A DNA stretch of 64,000 nt from an uncultured Shimia sp. (GTDB lineage: Bacteria; Pseudomonadota; Alphaproteobacteria; Rhodobacterales; Rhodobacteraceae), in assembly GCF_947493595.1 (NCBI RefSeq), contig NZ_CANLRL010000007.1, positions 62,001 through 126,000 of the forward strand. Direction: 5' to 3'. The number at the start of each line of letters is the position of its first letter. Within the stretch, counting starts at the first letter, position 1. The translations under genes and the position numbers were made by a program. Below are positions 36,171 to 44,802 of the stretch, piece by piece. Under the pieces are notes generated by a model. It was not told where the DNA came from and searched no databases. It saw only the letters and a program-made list of their open reading frames with translations.

Positions 36171-37124
36171 TCAGAGCTGTAGTCCGCAATCTTCAAACGC
36201 GGCGCTGGTGGCGGCTTTTTCGGCTTCACTTAGTTCCAACATCGGATGGCGCACCCGGCCGCCAACCTGTCCCAGCAAGTCCTGCCAGTATTTGCCGTGG
36301 GCGGTGGGTTTTCCAGCGGGCTTGCTGTTGCGGATCGCTGCTCGTACCGGCTCCAGGCTGTCGCGCACCCGGTGGGCCTGATCGAACTTCCCAGCAAAGG
36401 CCAGCTCGGTGTATTCGTGCATCCGGCGGTCATTTTTGGTTTGCAGCTGGTAGGGAGGGGACGAGCACAGGTACAGCTGCCAGCCCAGCTCTTCGATGTT
36501 GTCGAGCCAGTCGTCTTCCAGCGAGGTCGAGACCAGAATTTTGTCGCCGACCATCTTGGTCAACTGGGCATACATCTCGCGCGGCACCGAATATTTGATC
36601 GCCATGATATTGGGCAGGTCCGCAATCCGGGCGCAGGTTTCCGGTGCCATCAGGTAACCGCTGTCCGGATGGCTCCACATTGCGATGCCAATGTCCAGCC
36701 GGTCACAGAGGTATTTGTAATAATTGTACAAAACCTCGTCGCGGTCGTGGCAGAAACTCAGCATCGGGGCATGGACGACCACATAGTCCGCGCCGCACTC
36801 CTGGGCATGTTGACCTAGCTCCAGCACGGTCTGCACGCTCTGATCAGAGATCGACATGATGGTGCCAGCTTTGTCGCCACATTCCTCCACCGCAATCGTC
36901 ATGTTGCGCTTGCGCTCTTCCAGCGACATGGACCAGAACTCACCTTGCTTCCCGGCAATGAACAGCCCCTGAATGCCGAGATCATCGATCCAGTGGCGGA
37001 TGTTGCGGCGCAATCCGGCTTCGTTTAGCGCCAAGGTCTCGTCAAACGGATTGAGCGCCGCTGCCCAAATGCCGCGCATGGTTTCGCGGGAGTAGGCTTT
37101 GGCTTCATGTTTGGTGTATTTCAT
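36171..37124 (-). CDS. DapA-family (class I aldolase/dehydratase) protein with altered active site
   Basis: About 317 residues from the ATG at 37124, preceded by GGAG. The TIM-barrel DapA pattern is clear, with the Schiff-base lysine in MAIKYS (Lys177). Other active-site positions differ: the usual GTTGE reads GKQGE (58-62), and the usual YNxP reads WSHP (150-153), replacing the proton-relay Tyr by Trp. The length and the HAPM motif recall hydratase-aldolases of aromatic breakdown (NahE/PhdJ type) more than lysine-pathway DapA. Adjacent genes suggest an aldol or dehydration step in the same catabolic route; this is inference. Confidence 0.75.
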   Translation of the reverse strand: MKYTKHEAKAYSRETMRGIWAAALNPFDETLALNEAGLRRNIRHWIDDLGIQGLFIAGKQGEFWSMSLEERKRNMTIAVEECGDKAGTIMSISDQSVQTVLELGQHAQECGADYVVVHAPMLSFCHDRDEVLYNYYKYLCDRLDIGIAMWSHPDSGYLMAPETCARIADLPNIMAIKYSVPREMYAQLTKMVGDKILVSTSLEDDWLDNIEELGWQLYLCSSPPYQLQTKNDRRMHEYTELAFAGKFDQAHRVRDSLEPVRAAIRNSKPAGKPTAHGKYWQDLLGQVGGRVRHPMLELSEAEKAATSAAFEDCGLQL

Positions 37125-37296
37125 GGCGACACTCCGATCCGGCAAAGAGGGGGAGCCGGTTTTTGGGCTCTTTGCAGACCTGATAAGCCACAGATACGGC
37201 CTCGTACTAGCGGCATCCCGAGAAATTGGCTATCCAAAATTCTGATAACAGAGGGTGCTCTCTTCCAGTATATTGATGGGACACTTGGAGAGACAC

Positions 37297-38079
37297 ATGA
37301 AAATCGGCATCATCGGGGAAGGCGCAATCGGGCGCTATGTGGCAGAGGCTTTGCATCAACACGGCTGGGGACCTCATGCGGTTCTGGCGCGGACGGCACA
37401 GCCCAAGGACACGACGCTGTCGGATGTGGTGCGCGTCACATCGGTGACGGAGTTGCCCGCCGAGATCGCTTTGGTGTTGGACTGCGGCGGCCACGCGGCG
37501 TTGACGCAGCACGGGCCCGCGCTTCTGGCGCGGGGCACCGATGTGATCACTTTGTCCTTGGGGGCATTAGCCGATACTTCTTTGGCGGAAACGCTCACGC
37601 AGGCCGCACAGTCCGGTGGCGCACAGCTGCATCTGGCCAGTGGTGCTATCGGCGCCTTGGACAGTTTGCGGGCCGCCAAGGTCGGGGGCCTAAAAGAGGT
37701 CACCTACATTGGCCGAAAGCCGCCACTTGGATGGCAGGGCTCGCCGGCGGAGGCCCAACTGGACCTTGGCAGCCTGTCCGTACCCACCGAGCATTTTGAG
37801 GGCACCGCACGTCAGGCGGCGCTGTCGTATCCCAAAAACGCCAATGTTGCGGCCGCGGTTGCCTTGGCGGGCACTGGATTTGATGACACATGCGTCAAGC
37901 TGGTGGCGGACCCGACGATCACGGCCAACATTCACGAGGTGCAAGCAACGGGGGCCTTTGGGCAGTTCTCGTTCCGCATCGAAGGCAGCGCCTTGCCCGA
38001 CAATCCCCGCAGCTCGGCTCTGGCCGCGATGAGCATGGTCGCCACTGTCGAGCGTCTTCTTTCCCCCATGTCGATGTGA
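37297..38079 (+). CDS. Aspartate dehydrogenase-like NAD(P) oxidoreductase (NadX family)
   Basis: About 260 residues from the ATG at 37297, with TTGGAG upstream. An N-terminal Rossmann motif GIIGEGAIGRYV and the C-terminal family pattern (NANVAAAVALAGTGFDDTCV, ADPTITANIHEV, GAFGQF) match L-aspartate dehydrogenases. These oxidise aspartate to iminosuccinate or act on similar amino acids. The divergent DapA-like gene and the following lysR gene suggest a catabolic, not NAD-biosynthetic, role. Substrate is unproven. Confidence 0.8.
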   Translation: MKIGIIGEGAIGRYVAEALHQHGWGPHAVLARTAQPKDTTLSDVVRVTSVTELPAEIALVLDCGGHAALTQHGPALLARGTDVITLSLGALADTSLAETLTQAAQSGGAQLHLASGAIGALDSLRAAKVGGLKEVTYIGRKPPLGWQGSPAEAQLDLGSLSVPTEHFEGTARQAALSYPKNANVAAAVALAGTGFDDTCVKLVADPTITANIHEVQATGAFGQFSFRIEGSALPDNPRSSALAAMSMVATVERLLSPMSM

Positions 38080-38089
38080 GGAACCTGCC

Positions 38090-39055
38090 ATGGCCACCCG
38101 TCACACCCGGATTGTAGAGCGTGCTTTGACCCGCCTAAAGCTGCGGCAATTGCGGTTGTTGGTCGCCGTGGGCCAGCATGGCAGCATTCAAAGCGCCGCG
38201 CGGGACCTGAGCATCTCGCAACCGGCTGCCACCAAGATGATCCAGGATCTAGAGTTGGATTTTGAGGTGAAGCTGTTTGAGCGCACCAATCGGGGTGTGG
38301 TGCCCACGGTGTTTGGCGACTCCCTCATTCGGCACGGCAAGCTGATTTTTGCGCAGGTCTCGAATGCGGCGCAGGAGCTGGACGATTTGAACGAGGGTAA
38401 TGCCGGGCGGGTGGTCGTTGGCACCTTATTGGCGGCGTCGCCGTCTTTGCTGCCGCTGGCGGTGGAGCAGCTGTTAAAAGACCGTCCCAAAGTGGCGATC
38501 AAGATTGTCGAAGGCACCAATGAAGTCCTGATGCCGGCGCTGTTGTCCGGCGAAATCGACATGGTGGTCGGGCGGTTGCCCGATCATCGGCACCGTCAGC
38601 ACACCAGTCAGGAGAAGTTCTTTGACGAACGGATTGTGGCTGTGGTGGGCACTCAGCATCCGCTGGCGGCGCAGGCCAACGTCAACTTTGAACAACTAAA
38701 GCCCTATGGCTGGATCCTGCCGCCCATCGAAACCACCCTGCGTCGGCAATGTGACCAGTTCTTTGTGCGTCAGGATCAATACGCGCTGGAGACGGCCATT
38801 GAATCCGTGTCTTACCTGGCCAACCGGTCTTTGCTGCGCTCACACAACTTTATTGGCCTGATGCCGGCCCACGTGGCCGCGCTCGACATTCAAAACGGTC
38901 TACTGGCAGCGCTGGATTGGGTGGCTCCGTTTGGCGCAGGGCCGGTTGGGGTGTCTTATCGCGGCAGCCAAAGCCTGTCCCCGGCCAGTGCGGCCTTTCT
39001 GGAGGCGCTGCGCGGCGCCGCAGAGGAGATACAGGGGCGCATTGAGATGCTCTGA
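38090..39055 (+). CDS. LysR-family transcriptional regulator
   Basis: 321 residues. The N-terminal winged helix is standard (LKLRQLRLLVAVGQHGSIQ, then QPAATKMIQDLE, FERTNRGVV) and is followed by a periplasmic-binding-like effector domain (VVVGTLLAASPSLLPLAVEQLL). GAGGAAC precedes the ATG. It follows the aspartate-dehydrogenase-like gene by 10 bases and precedes the aldehyde dehydrogenase, so it likely controls this cluster, including the divergent pair at 37124/37297. Confidence 0.92.
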   Translation: MATRHTRIVERALTRLKLRQLRLLVAVGQHGSIQSAARDLSISQPAATKMIQDLELDFEVKLFERTNRGVVPTVFGDSLIRHGKLIFAQVSNAAQELDDLNEGNAGRVVVGTLLAASPSLLPLAVEQLLKDRPKVAIKIVEGTNEVLMPALLSGEIDMVVGRLPDHRHRQHTSQEKFFDERIVAVVGTQHPLAAQANVNFEQLKPYGWILPPIETTLRRQCDQFFVRQDQYALETAIESVSYLANRSLLRSHNFIGLMPAHVAALDIQNGLLAALDWVAPFGAGPVGVSYRGSQSLSPASAAFLEALRGAAEEIQGRIEML

Positions 39056-39154
39056 TATTCGCCATTGTTATAGCTGGATTTGTTCAATTCTGTTGCGGCA
39101 AGGCGCTGGAAGCAGGACTTATGTGGGCAAGTCAAGGACGACAGCGAGGGCGGC

Positions 39155-40591
39155 ATGCACACCTATCCAGACCTGCAACTTTTCATCAACGGACGGTGGC
39201 GCGACAGCACAAAGACCCTTCCGGTTGTGAATCCCGCGACAGAAGCGGTGCTGGGCCAGTTGCCCTGCGCCAGCGGTTCCGATCTGGAAGACGCCTTGCG
39301 GGCTGCCGAGGCAGGGTTCGAGGTCTGGCGTAAGACGTCGCCACGCGCGCGGGCGGACCTGATTGTGCGGGCCGCCGCCATTATGCGGGACCGTCAGGAA
39401 GAGGTCGCGCAGAGCATCACAGCGGAACACGGCAAGCCCTTGGCGCAGGCCCGTTTGGAGGTCATCCGCGGGGTCGAGTTTTTTGAATGGGACGCTGGCG
39501 AAGCCATGCGCACTTATGGCCGGGTGATCCCCTCCGCCGCGGGGGGCAAAATTTCGGTGCATCACAGCCCTATTGGCGTGGTCGCGGCGTTTTCGCCGTG
39601 GAATTTCCCAATGAGCCAACCTGCCCGCAAAATTGCCGGGGCGCTGGCCTCCGGCTGTTCCGTTATTCTCAAAGCCGCCGAAGAAACCCCTGCTGGGGCG
39701 ATCCACATCGTGCGCGCATTTGAGGAGGCCGGACTGCCTCCGGGGGTGCTGAACCTTGTGTTTGGTGTGCCCTCCGAGATTTCCGAGTACCTGATCCCGC
39801 AGCCCTCCGTGCGCCTTGTTGCCCTCACCGGCTCCACACAAGTCGGGCGGCATTTGACCGGTCTTGCCGCGCAAAGTGACACGCGGGTTCTGATGGAGCT
39901 TGGCGGGCATGCGCCGGTGATCGTTTGTGAAGACACCGACGTGGAACAGGCCGCGATCAGCGGTGCGGTGCGGAAAATGCGCAACGCCGGGCAGGTCTGC
40001 ACCTCGCCGACGCGGTTTTTCATCCACGAGAGCATTTTTGACCGCTTTGTAGACACCTTTGTGACCCGCGCAGCCGCCACAGTCGTGGGCAACGGGATCA
40101 CCGACGGTGTGGAAATGGGCCCAACCGCCAACGAACGGCGCATCCCTGTGCTGAGCGCTTTGGTCGAAGACGCCGTGGCCCAGGGTGCAGAATTGCGCAC
40201 AGGCGGCGGACGGCATGGCGACACCGGCTATTTCTTCCAGCCCACGGTGCTCACAAATGTGCCAGGTTCAGCCCGGATCATGCAGGAAGAGCCGTTTGGC
40301 CCGATTGCGGTGCTCAATCCGGTCGGCAACTTGGATGAAGCAATTGCACAGGCCAACGCGGTGCCATACGGGCTCGCGGGCTACGCCTTTACCAACCGCG
40401 CCGACTACATTGACCGTCTGATTGACGAGATCGAGGTGGGCAACTTCTCAATCAACACGCTGGAGGCGTCCCTGCCCGAAACCCCGTTTGGGGGCGTGAA
40501 GTCCAGCGGCTACGGCCGCGAAGGCGGCACCGAAGGGCTGGAGAGCTACCTGACAGTGAAAAACGTCTGGCACTCCGCCGACATCGCCTAA
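39155..40591 (+). CDS. NAD(P)-dependent aldehyde dehydrogenase, semialdehyde type
   Basis: About 478 residues from the ATG at 39155 (GAGGG upstream), the normal ALDH length; the in-frame upstream reading from 39080 has no support. Motifs: SPWNFP (147-152), Glu248 in MELGG, catalytic Cys282 in NAGQVCTSP, and the C-terminal PFGGVKSSGYGREGG. It is closest in pattern to succinate-semialdehyde-type enzymes. Next to 3-hydroxyanthranilate dioxygenase and kynureninase it could oxidise a muconate semialdehyde; that is inference. Confidence 0.92.
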   Translation: MHTYPDLQLFINGRWRDSTKTLPVVNPATEAVLGQLPCASGSDLEDALRAAEAGFEVWRKTSPRARADLIVRAAAIMRDRQEEVAQSITAEHGKPLAQARLEVIRGVEFFEWDAGEAMRTYGRVIPSAAGGKISVHHSPIGVVAAFSPWNFPMSQPARKIAGALASGCSVILKAAEETPAGAIHIVRAFEEAGLPPGVLNLVFGVPSEISEYLIPQPSVRLVALTGSTQVGRHLTGLAAQSDTRVLMELGGHAPVIVCEDTDVEQAAISGAVRKMRNAGQVCTSPTRFFIHESIFDRFVDTFVTRAAATVVGNGITDGVEMGPTANERRIPVLSALVEDAVAQGAELRTGGGRHGDTGYFFQPTVLTNVPGSARIMQEEPFGPIAVLNPVGNLDEAIAQANAVPYGLAGYAFTNRADYIDRLIDEIEVGNFSINTLEASLPETPFGGVKSSGYGREGGTEGLESYLTVKNVWHSADIA

Positions 40592-40640
40592 GCCAACATA
40601 TTCCCTATGCGCTACTGCGCCCAACCGAACTGACAACACC

Positions 40641-41837
40641 ATGACTGATTTCTCCAAAACCCGCGCCATGTTCGACATCCCAGAGGGTATGATCTACCTC
40701 AACGGCAACTCGCTTGGTCCGATGCCGAAAGCCGCGCCGGAGCGCATGCAGCGCTTCCTGATGGATGAGTGGCGCACGGAGCTGATCCGGGGGTGGAATA
40801 CCCGCAACTGGTTCATGCAGACCAACACATTGGGCGATCGGGTGGGGCGACTGATCGGCGCGCCCGACGGCAGCACCGTGGTGGGCGACACGCTCTCGAT
40901 CCGCGTATTTCAGGCGGTGGCAGCGGGTTTGGCCTTAGTGCCAGAGCGAAAAGTGATCCTGTCTGACAACGGCAATTTCCCCACCGACCTCTATATGGTT
41001 GAAGGGCTGATGAAGCTCAAAGACGCCGGGTATGAACTGCGCATCCCAAATCCAGAGGACGTACTAGATAACATCACTGACGAGGTTGCGGTGGTGATGG
41101 TCACGGAGGTGGATTACCGGACCGGACGGCGCCACGACATGCGCGCTATCATCGAGAAAGCCCACGCGCATGGTGCCGTGGTGGTTTGGGATCTGGCGCA
41201 TTCCGCCGGTGCCATTCCGGTGGATTTGGCGGGTCTGGACGTGGATTTCGCTGTGGGCTGTACCTACAAATACCTCAACGCTGGCCCGGGCGCGCCAGCC
41301 TTCATCCATGTGGCGCCGCGCTTGTTGAGTGTGGTCGAAAGTGCGTTGTCGGGGTGGTATGCCCATGAGGCTCCGTTTGCCTTTGATACCGATTTCCGCC
41401 CGATGCCAGATGCGATTGAACGTATGCGCATTGGCACGCCTTCCATCGCATCCTTTGCCCTTTTGGATGCCGCGCTGGATGTGTGGGACGTGGTGGACAT
41501 GGAAGACCTGCACCAAAAGTCCATTGACCTGAGCGAGCTGTTTATCCGCGAAGTGGAGGCGCGCTGCCCGGGCGTGACTTTCGCCGGTCCAAGAGACCCG
41601 CAGGCCCGCGGCAGCCATGTGTCCTTCCGGTTCGAACACGGCTACGCCTGCATGCAGGCGCTGATTGCCAATCAGGTCATTGGCGATTTCCGCGCACCGG
41701 ATGTGATGCGCTTCGGGATCACACCGCTGTTCATTGATCAGGCTGACATCCTGAAGGCCGTGGACACATTGGAACGGATTCTGACGAATGAAACATGGCG
41801 AGAGGAACGGTTCCAAATACGGGCTAAAGTGACTTAG
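40641..41837 (+). CDS. kynU: Kynureninase
   Basis: 398 residues. This PLP enzyme cleaves kynurenine or 3-hydroxykynurenine to (hydroxy)anthranilate and alanine. Family marks are YLNGNSLGPMP near the start, DLAHSAGA (Asp184), the PLP lysine in GCTYKYLNAGPG (Lys210), and GWYAHEAPFAFD. It follows the aldehyde dehydrogenase by 49 bases on the same strand. kynA and kynB are not in the window, so the substrate may come from elsewhere on the genome or from outside the cell. Confidence 0.95.
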   Translation: MTDFSKTRAMFDIPEGMIYLNGNSLGPMPKAAPERMQRFLMDEWRTELIRGWNTRNWFMQTNTLGDRVGRLIGAPDGSTVVGDTLSIRVFQAVAAGLALVPERKVILSDNGNFPTDLYMVEGLMKLKDAGYELRIPNPEDVLDNITDEVAVVMVTEVDYRTGRRHDMRAIIEKAHAHGAVVVWDLAHSAGAIPVDLAGLDVDFAVGCTYKYLNAGPGAPAFIHVAPRLLSVVESALSGWYAHEAPFAFDTDFRPMPDAIERMRIGTPSIASFALLDAALDVWDVVDMEDLHQKSIDLSELFIREVEARCPGVTFAGPRDPQARGSHVSFRFEHGYACMQALIANQVIGDFRAPDVMRFGITPLFIDQADILKAVDTLERILTNETWREERFQIRAKVT

Positions 41838-41894
41838 GTCTGTAGTCTGAAGTCCAAGTTAGAGATACTCGTTTACTCAGGAGTTTTGGCGCCC

Positions 41895-41915
41895 CAGCAC
41901 GGGTTTCCCGTGCTG
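41895..41915. terminator. Perfect hairpin downstream of kynU, no T-tract
   Basis: A 9-base perfect stem CAGCACGGG / CCCGTGCTG with a TTT loop. It lies 58 bases past the kynU stop. There is no following run of T, so it may be a weak or Rho-assisted terminator or an mRNA 3' end protector rather than a classical intrinsic terminator. Confidence 0.4.
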
Positions 41916-42078
41916 TGAACCTAATCGCAAGGTAGGGCGCGCGCCAATAGGGCGCCGCAGAGCAGAGTTTAGCCCGGCATCCTCCAAAATCTCTCATGTT
42001 CAAAAAAGCTTCAAGAATTCGACACGATTTCTTTGAGAGGCTCTCGTAATTCCGACTTAAGCAAGCCGGGGAATTACA

Positions 42079-42897
42079 GTGCTGAAAATTGAGAGATTGA
42101 CCAAAGCCTTTGGGTCCAATGTAGCTGTCGATACGGCCAGTGTTGCAGTCGATAGGCCCGCGATGATTGGCATTATTGGCCGATCTGGTGCGGGCAAATC
42201 CACGCTTTTGCGCATGTTGAACTGTCTGACAGAGGCAACCTCTGGTCAAATCATGTTCGATGGACGTGACATCACCGCGTTAAAGGGCAGGGATAAGCGC
42301 AATTGGCAAAGCGAATGCGCGATGATCTTTCAGCAGTTCAATCTGGTACCGCGTATGGATGTAGTGAGCAATGTGTTGCATGGCACGTTGAACCAGCGCA
42401 GCACGCTGGCGACGATGTTCAACCTCTTTCCAAATGAGGACATCCACCACGCCATCGATATTCTTGATCGGCTTGGCATCGCCGCGCATGCTGCAAAGCG
42501 CGCTGAAGCGCTCTCGGGAGGGCAACAGCAACGTGTCGCCATTGCCCGCGCGCTGATGCAGGATCCGAAGATCATTTTGGCAGATGAGCCGATTGCTTCG
42601 CTGGATCCGATGAACGCCCAGATGGTAATGCAATCGCTGCGTCAGATCCACGAAGAAGATGGCCGAATGGTCATTGCCAACCTGCACACGCTGGACACCG
42701 CGCGGCGCTATTGTGACCGCGTGATCGGCATGCGCGACGGGCGGATCGTTTTTGACGGCACGCCTGCGCAGCTGACCACTGGCGTGGCACGCGACATTTA
42801 CGGCGCTGATGCTTCTTTTAGCGAAGCGGCCACCTCGACCGAGATCGAGACGTTGGACCGCACCGCCAAAGAGCGCGCCAATCTCGAACTTGCCTGA
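42079..42897 (+). CDS. phnC: Phosphonate ABC transporter ATP-binding protein PhnC
   Basis: 272 residues. Walker A is [14 protein letters not shown], the signature is [15 protein letters not shown], and Walker B is [13 protein letters not shown]. The [10 protein letters not shown] and NVLHGTL segments are PhnC-like. It energises import of phosphonates bound by PhnD. Translation starts at a GTG at 42079 with GGGGAA upstream. It leads the phnC-D-E1-E2 operon, with no Pho box recognised in the 240 bases upstream. Confidence 0.95.
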   Translation: MLKIERLTKAFGSNVAVDTASVAVDRPAMIGIIGRSGAGKSTLLRMLNCLTEATSGQIMFDGRDITALKGRDKRNWQSECAMIFQQFNLVPRMDVVSNVLHGTLNQRSTLATMFNLFPNEDIHHAIDILDRLGIAAHAAKRAEALSGGQQQRVAIARALMQDPKIILADEPIASLDPMNAQMVMQSLRQIHEEDGRMVIANLHTLDTARRYCDRVIGMRDGRIVFDGTPAQLTTGVARDIYGADASFSEAATSTEIETLDRTAKERANLELA

Positions 42898-42908
42898 CTT
42901 TCATCATA

Positions 42909-42937
42909 CCCCACGCAGCGAACAGCGTGGGGTTTTT
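42909..42937 (+). terminator. Terminator-like hairpin between phnC and phnD
   Basis: Perfect 8-base stem CCCCACGC (42909-42916) / GCGTGGGG (42925-42932), 8-base loop, followed by TTTTT (42933-42937). It sits 12 bases past the phnC stop and before the phnD ribosome site. As phnD must still be transcribed, it likely acts as an attenuator or RNA 3'-end stabiliser. Confidence 0.75.
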
Positions 42938-42955
42938 ACCAACTGGAGAGACACG

Positions 42956-43858
42956 ATGAAAAAACTGCTAGCTGCCGTACTGGCTACCACTGCCCTGACC
43001 ACACCTGTTGTGGCAGAAGACATCAGCGAATTCCGCATTGGCCTGTTGGGCGGCGAAAACGCTCAGGACCGCCTGAACAACAACGAATGCCTTCGTGCAA
43101 AGACTGAAGAAGTGTTGGGTGTTCCAACCAAACTCTTCGCGCCGGCGGATTATAACGGCGTGATCCAGGGCCTGCTGGGCGGCACCATCGACATGGCCTG
43201 GCTGGGTGCATCCGGTTACGCCAAAACCTATCTGTCCGATCCGGAAGCAGTTGAGCCGATCCTGGTGAAAGTAAATGTGGACGGCGGCTACGGCTACTAC
43301 TCCATCGGTTTTGCCCGCAAAGACAGCGGCATCACCTCGCTGGAAGACATGAAGGGCAAGACCTTTGGCTTTGGTGACCCAAACTCCACCTCCGGCTTCC
43401 TGATCCCGTCCATCGAAATTCCTGAAGCCACCGGCGCAACCATGACCTCTGGCGATTACTTCGGCGAAGTAAAGTTCTCCGGCGGCCACGAGCAGACAAT
43501 TGTTGGCGTGAACAACGGTGACTTTGACGGTGGCGTGACCTGGGCTGACGGCCTGGGCGAGTGGGAAGACGGCTACAACTCCGGCGCGCTGCGCCGTGCC
43601 GTGGATGCCGGTCTCGTGGACATGAACGAACTGGTCAAAATCTGGCAGTCAAAGCCGATCCCAGAAGGCCCAATCGTGCTGCGCAAGGCGCTGCCAGAGG
43701 ACGTGAAAGTCAAGTTCACTGCGCTGATGGCGTCCTTGCCGTCGATTGATCCGGATTGCGCCTATGGCGTGCTCTCGGGCGAGGCTAAAGGTGTGATGCC
43801 AATCGGCCATGACGCCTATGAGGTGATCATCGAGGCACGCAAGCTGAAGTCCAACTAA
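42956..43858 (+). CDS. phnD: Phosphonate ABC transporter substrate-binding protein PhnD
   Basis: 300 residues from the ATG at 42956 (CTGGAGAG upstream). The signal peptide is clear (KKLLAAVLATTALTTPVVA). The mature protein has the PhnD pattern: FRIGLLGGENAQDR, GTIDMAWLGASGYAK, TFGFGDPNSTSGFLIP and GGHEQTIVGVNNGDFDGG. It captures phosphonates (2-aminoethylphosphonate and others) in the periplasm. The gene is bracketed by two terminator-like hairpins. Confidence 0.96.
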   Translation: MKKLLAAVLATTALTTPVVAEDISEFRIGLLGGENAQDRLNNNECLRAKTEEVLGVPTKLFAPADYNGVIQGLLGGTIDMAWLGASGYAKTYLSDPEAVEPILVKVNVDGGYGYYSIGFARKDSGITSLEDMKGKTFGFGDPNSTSGFLIPSIEIPEATGATMTSGDYFGEVKFSGGHEQTIVGVNNGDFDGGVTWADGLGEWEDGYNSGALRRAVDAGLVDMNELVKIWQSKPIPEGPIVLRKALPEDVKVKFTALMASLPSIDPDCAYGVLSGEAKGVMPIGHDAYEVIIEARKLKSN

Positions 43859-43879
43859 GCCAAGAACACTTAGATTTGG

Positions 43880-43913
43880 CAGGCCCCGTTCGTTTCTGCG
43901 GGGCCTGTTTTTT
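43880..43913 (+). terminator. Terminator-like hairpin between phnD and phnE
   Basis: Perfect 9-base stem CAGGCCCCG (43880-43888) / CGGGGCCTG (43899-43907) with a 10-base loop and TTTTTT after it (43908-43913). It lies 22 bases past the phnD stop and directly before phnE, so read-through is needed for the permeases. Confidence 0.8.
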
Positions 43914-43929
43914 GAATGAAAGGGTGATC

Positions 43930-44802
43930 ATGACAGATCAGGCTTCAAGCGTTTTGGAAATCCGCGCCGACTACATGGCGCAGATGCGGCGCAAGCGGAT
44001 GATGGACGGCATCATCCTGGTGGTGTTCATCGCGTTAATGGTCACCGGTTTCATGATTGCAGATGACAGGAACGCAGGCGGTTTCTGGGACGGGCTGCAC
44101 CGGTTTTTTGATTTCCCCAAAGAGGTGCTGAGCGAAGCCGTTGAAAAGATTGCGGAGTTGCCGGGCAATCTTTGGACATATTTCCCATCGCTGATCGAGA
44201 CCATCAATATCGCCGCTGCTTCCACGCTGTTGGGGGCGATGCTGGGCATGTTGCTGTCGTTGCTGTCCACGCGCGGCGTGGCGAAGTGGCCGCGGCTTAT
44301 CCCGCTGTTTCGCCGGGTGATGGACATCATGCGCGCGATGCCGGAGATCGTGATTGCACTTGTGCTGATTTTTGTGATGGGCGGCGGGCCTGTGCCTGCG
44401 ATGATTGCCATTGCGTTCCATACAGCGGGCGCGCTGGGCAAGCTGTTCTCGGAAGTGAATGAAAACGCCTCGCTTAAGCCCGTTGAGGGGCTGCAATCGG
44501 TTGGTGCCAGCTGGGCGCAACGTATGTGGCTTGGCGTTATCCCGCAGGTGGTGCCAAACTACTTTAGCTACGCGCTTCTGCGCTTTGAAATCAACATTCG
44601 CGCCTCAGCGATCCTTGGCTTCGTTGGCGCAGGCGGTATCGGCTACGAACTGCGCAACGCCATGAGCTGGGGTAAAGGTCAGTATGACGACGCCATGGCA
44701 ATTTTCCTGCTGTTGTTCCTGACCATCGTTGCGGTCGATCAACTCTCTTCCGTGGTGCGCGAGCGCCTGACCCACGGCAAAACTCAGAAAGTGGCGTCAT
44801 GA
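43930..44802 (+). CDS. phnE: Phosphonate ABC transporter permease PhnE (first copy)
   Basis: About 290 residues from the ATG at 43930, preceded by AAAGGG. About six membrane segments, with the permease EAA-like loop (GLQSVGASWAQRMWLGVIPQ) and RASAILGFVGAGGIGYEL typical of PhnE. It pairs with PhnC. The stop overlaps the second phnE by ATGA. The longer in-frame reading from 43876 would start inside the hairpin. Confidence 0.94.
   Translation: MTDQASSVLEIRADYMAQMRRKRMMDGIILVVFIALMVTGFMIADDRNAGGFWDGLHRFFDFPKEVLSEAVEKIAELPGNLWTYFPSLIETINIAAASTLLGAMLGMLLSLLSTRGVAKWPRLIPLFRRVMDIMRAMPEIVIALVLIFVMGGGPVPAMIAIAFHTAGALGKLFSEVNENASLKPVEGLQSVGASWAQRMWLGVIPQVVPNYFSYALLRFEINIRASAILGFVGAGGIGYELRNAMSWGKGQYDDAMAIFLLLFLTIVAVDQLSSVVRERLTHGKTQKVAS

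Noticed and set aside
37255-37296. Longer N-terminus for the aspartate-dehydrogenase-like gene
   Set aside because: The Rossmann motif begins right after the ATG at 37297, which has a ribosome site; the upstream 14 codons look non-coding.
39119-40216. 365-residue open frame on the minus strand opposite the aldehyde dehydrogenase
   Set aside because: The plus-strand gene has all ALDH motifs; the antisense frame is rich in His, Arg and Gly without any domain pattern, as expected for a high-GC shadow frame.
41064-41816. 250-residue minus-strand frame opposite kynU
   Set aside because: Shadow of kynureninase; no motif and no ribosome site.
41838-42078. Pho box or PhnF site upstream of phnC
   Set aside because: No 7-4-7 repeat and no GTnTAg pair were seen; control of phnC may be through another site.
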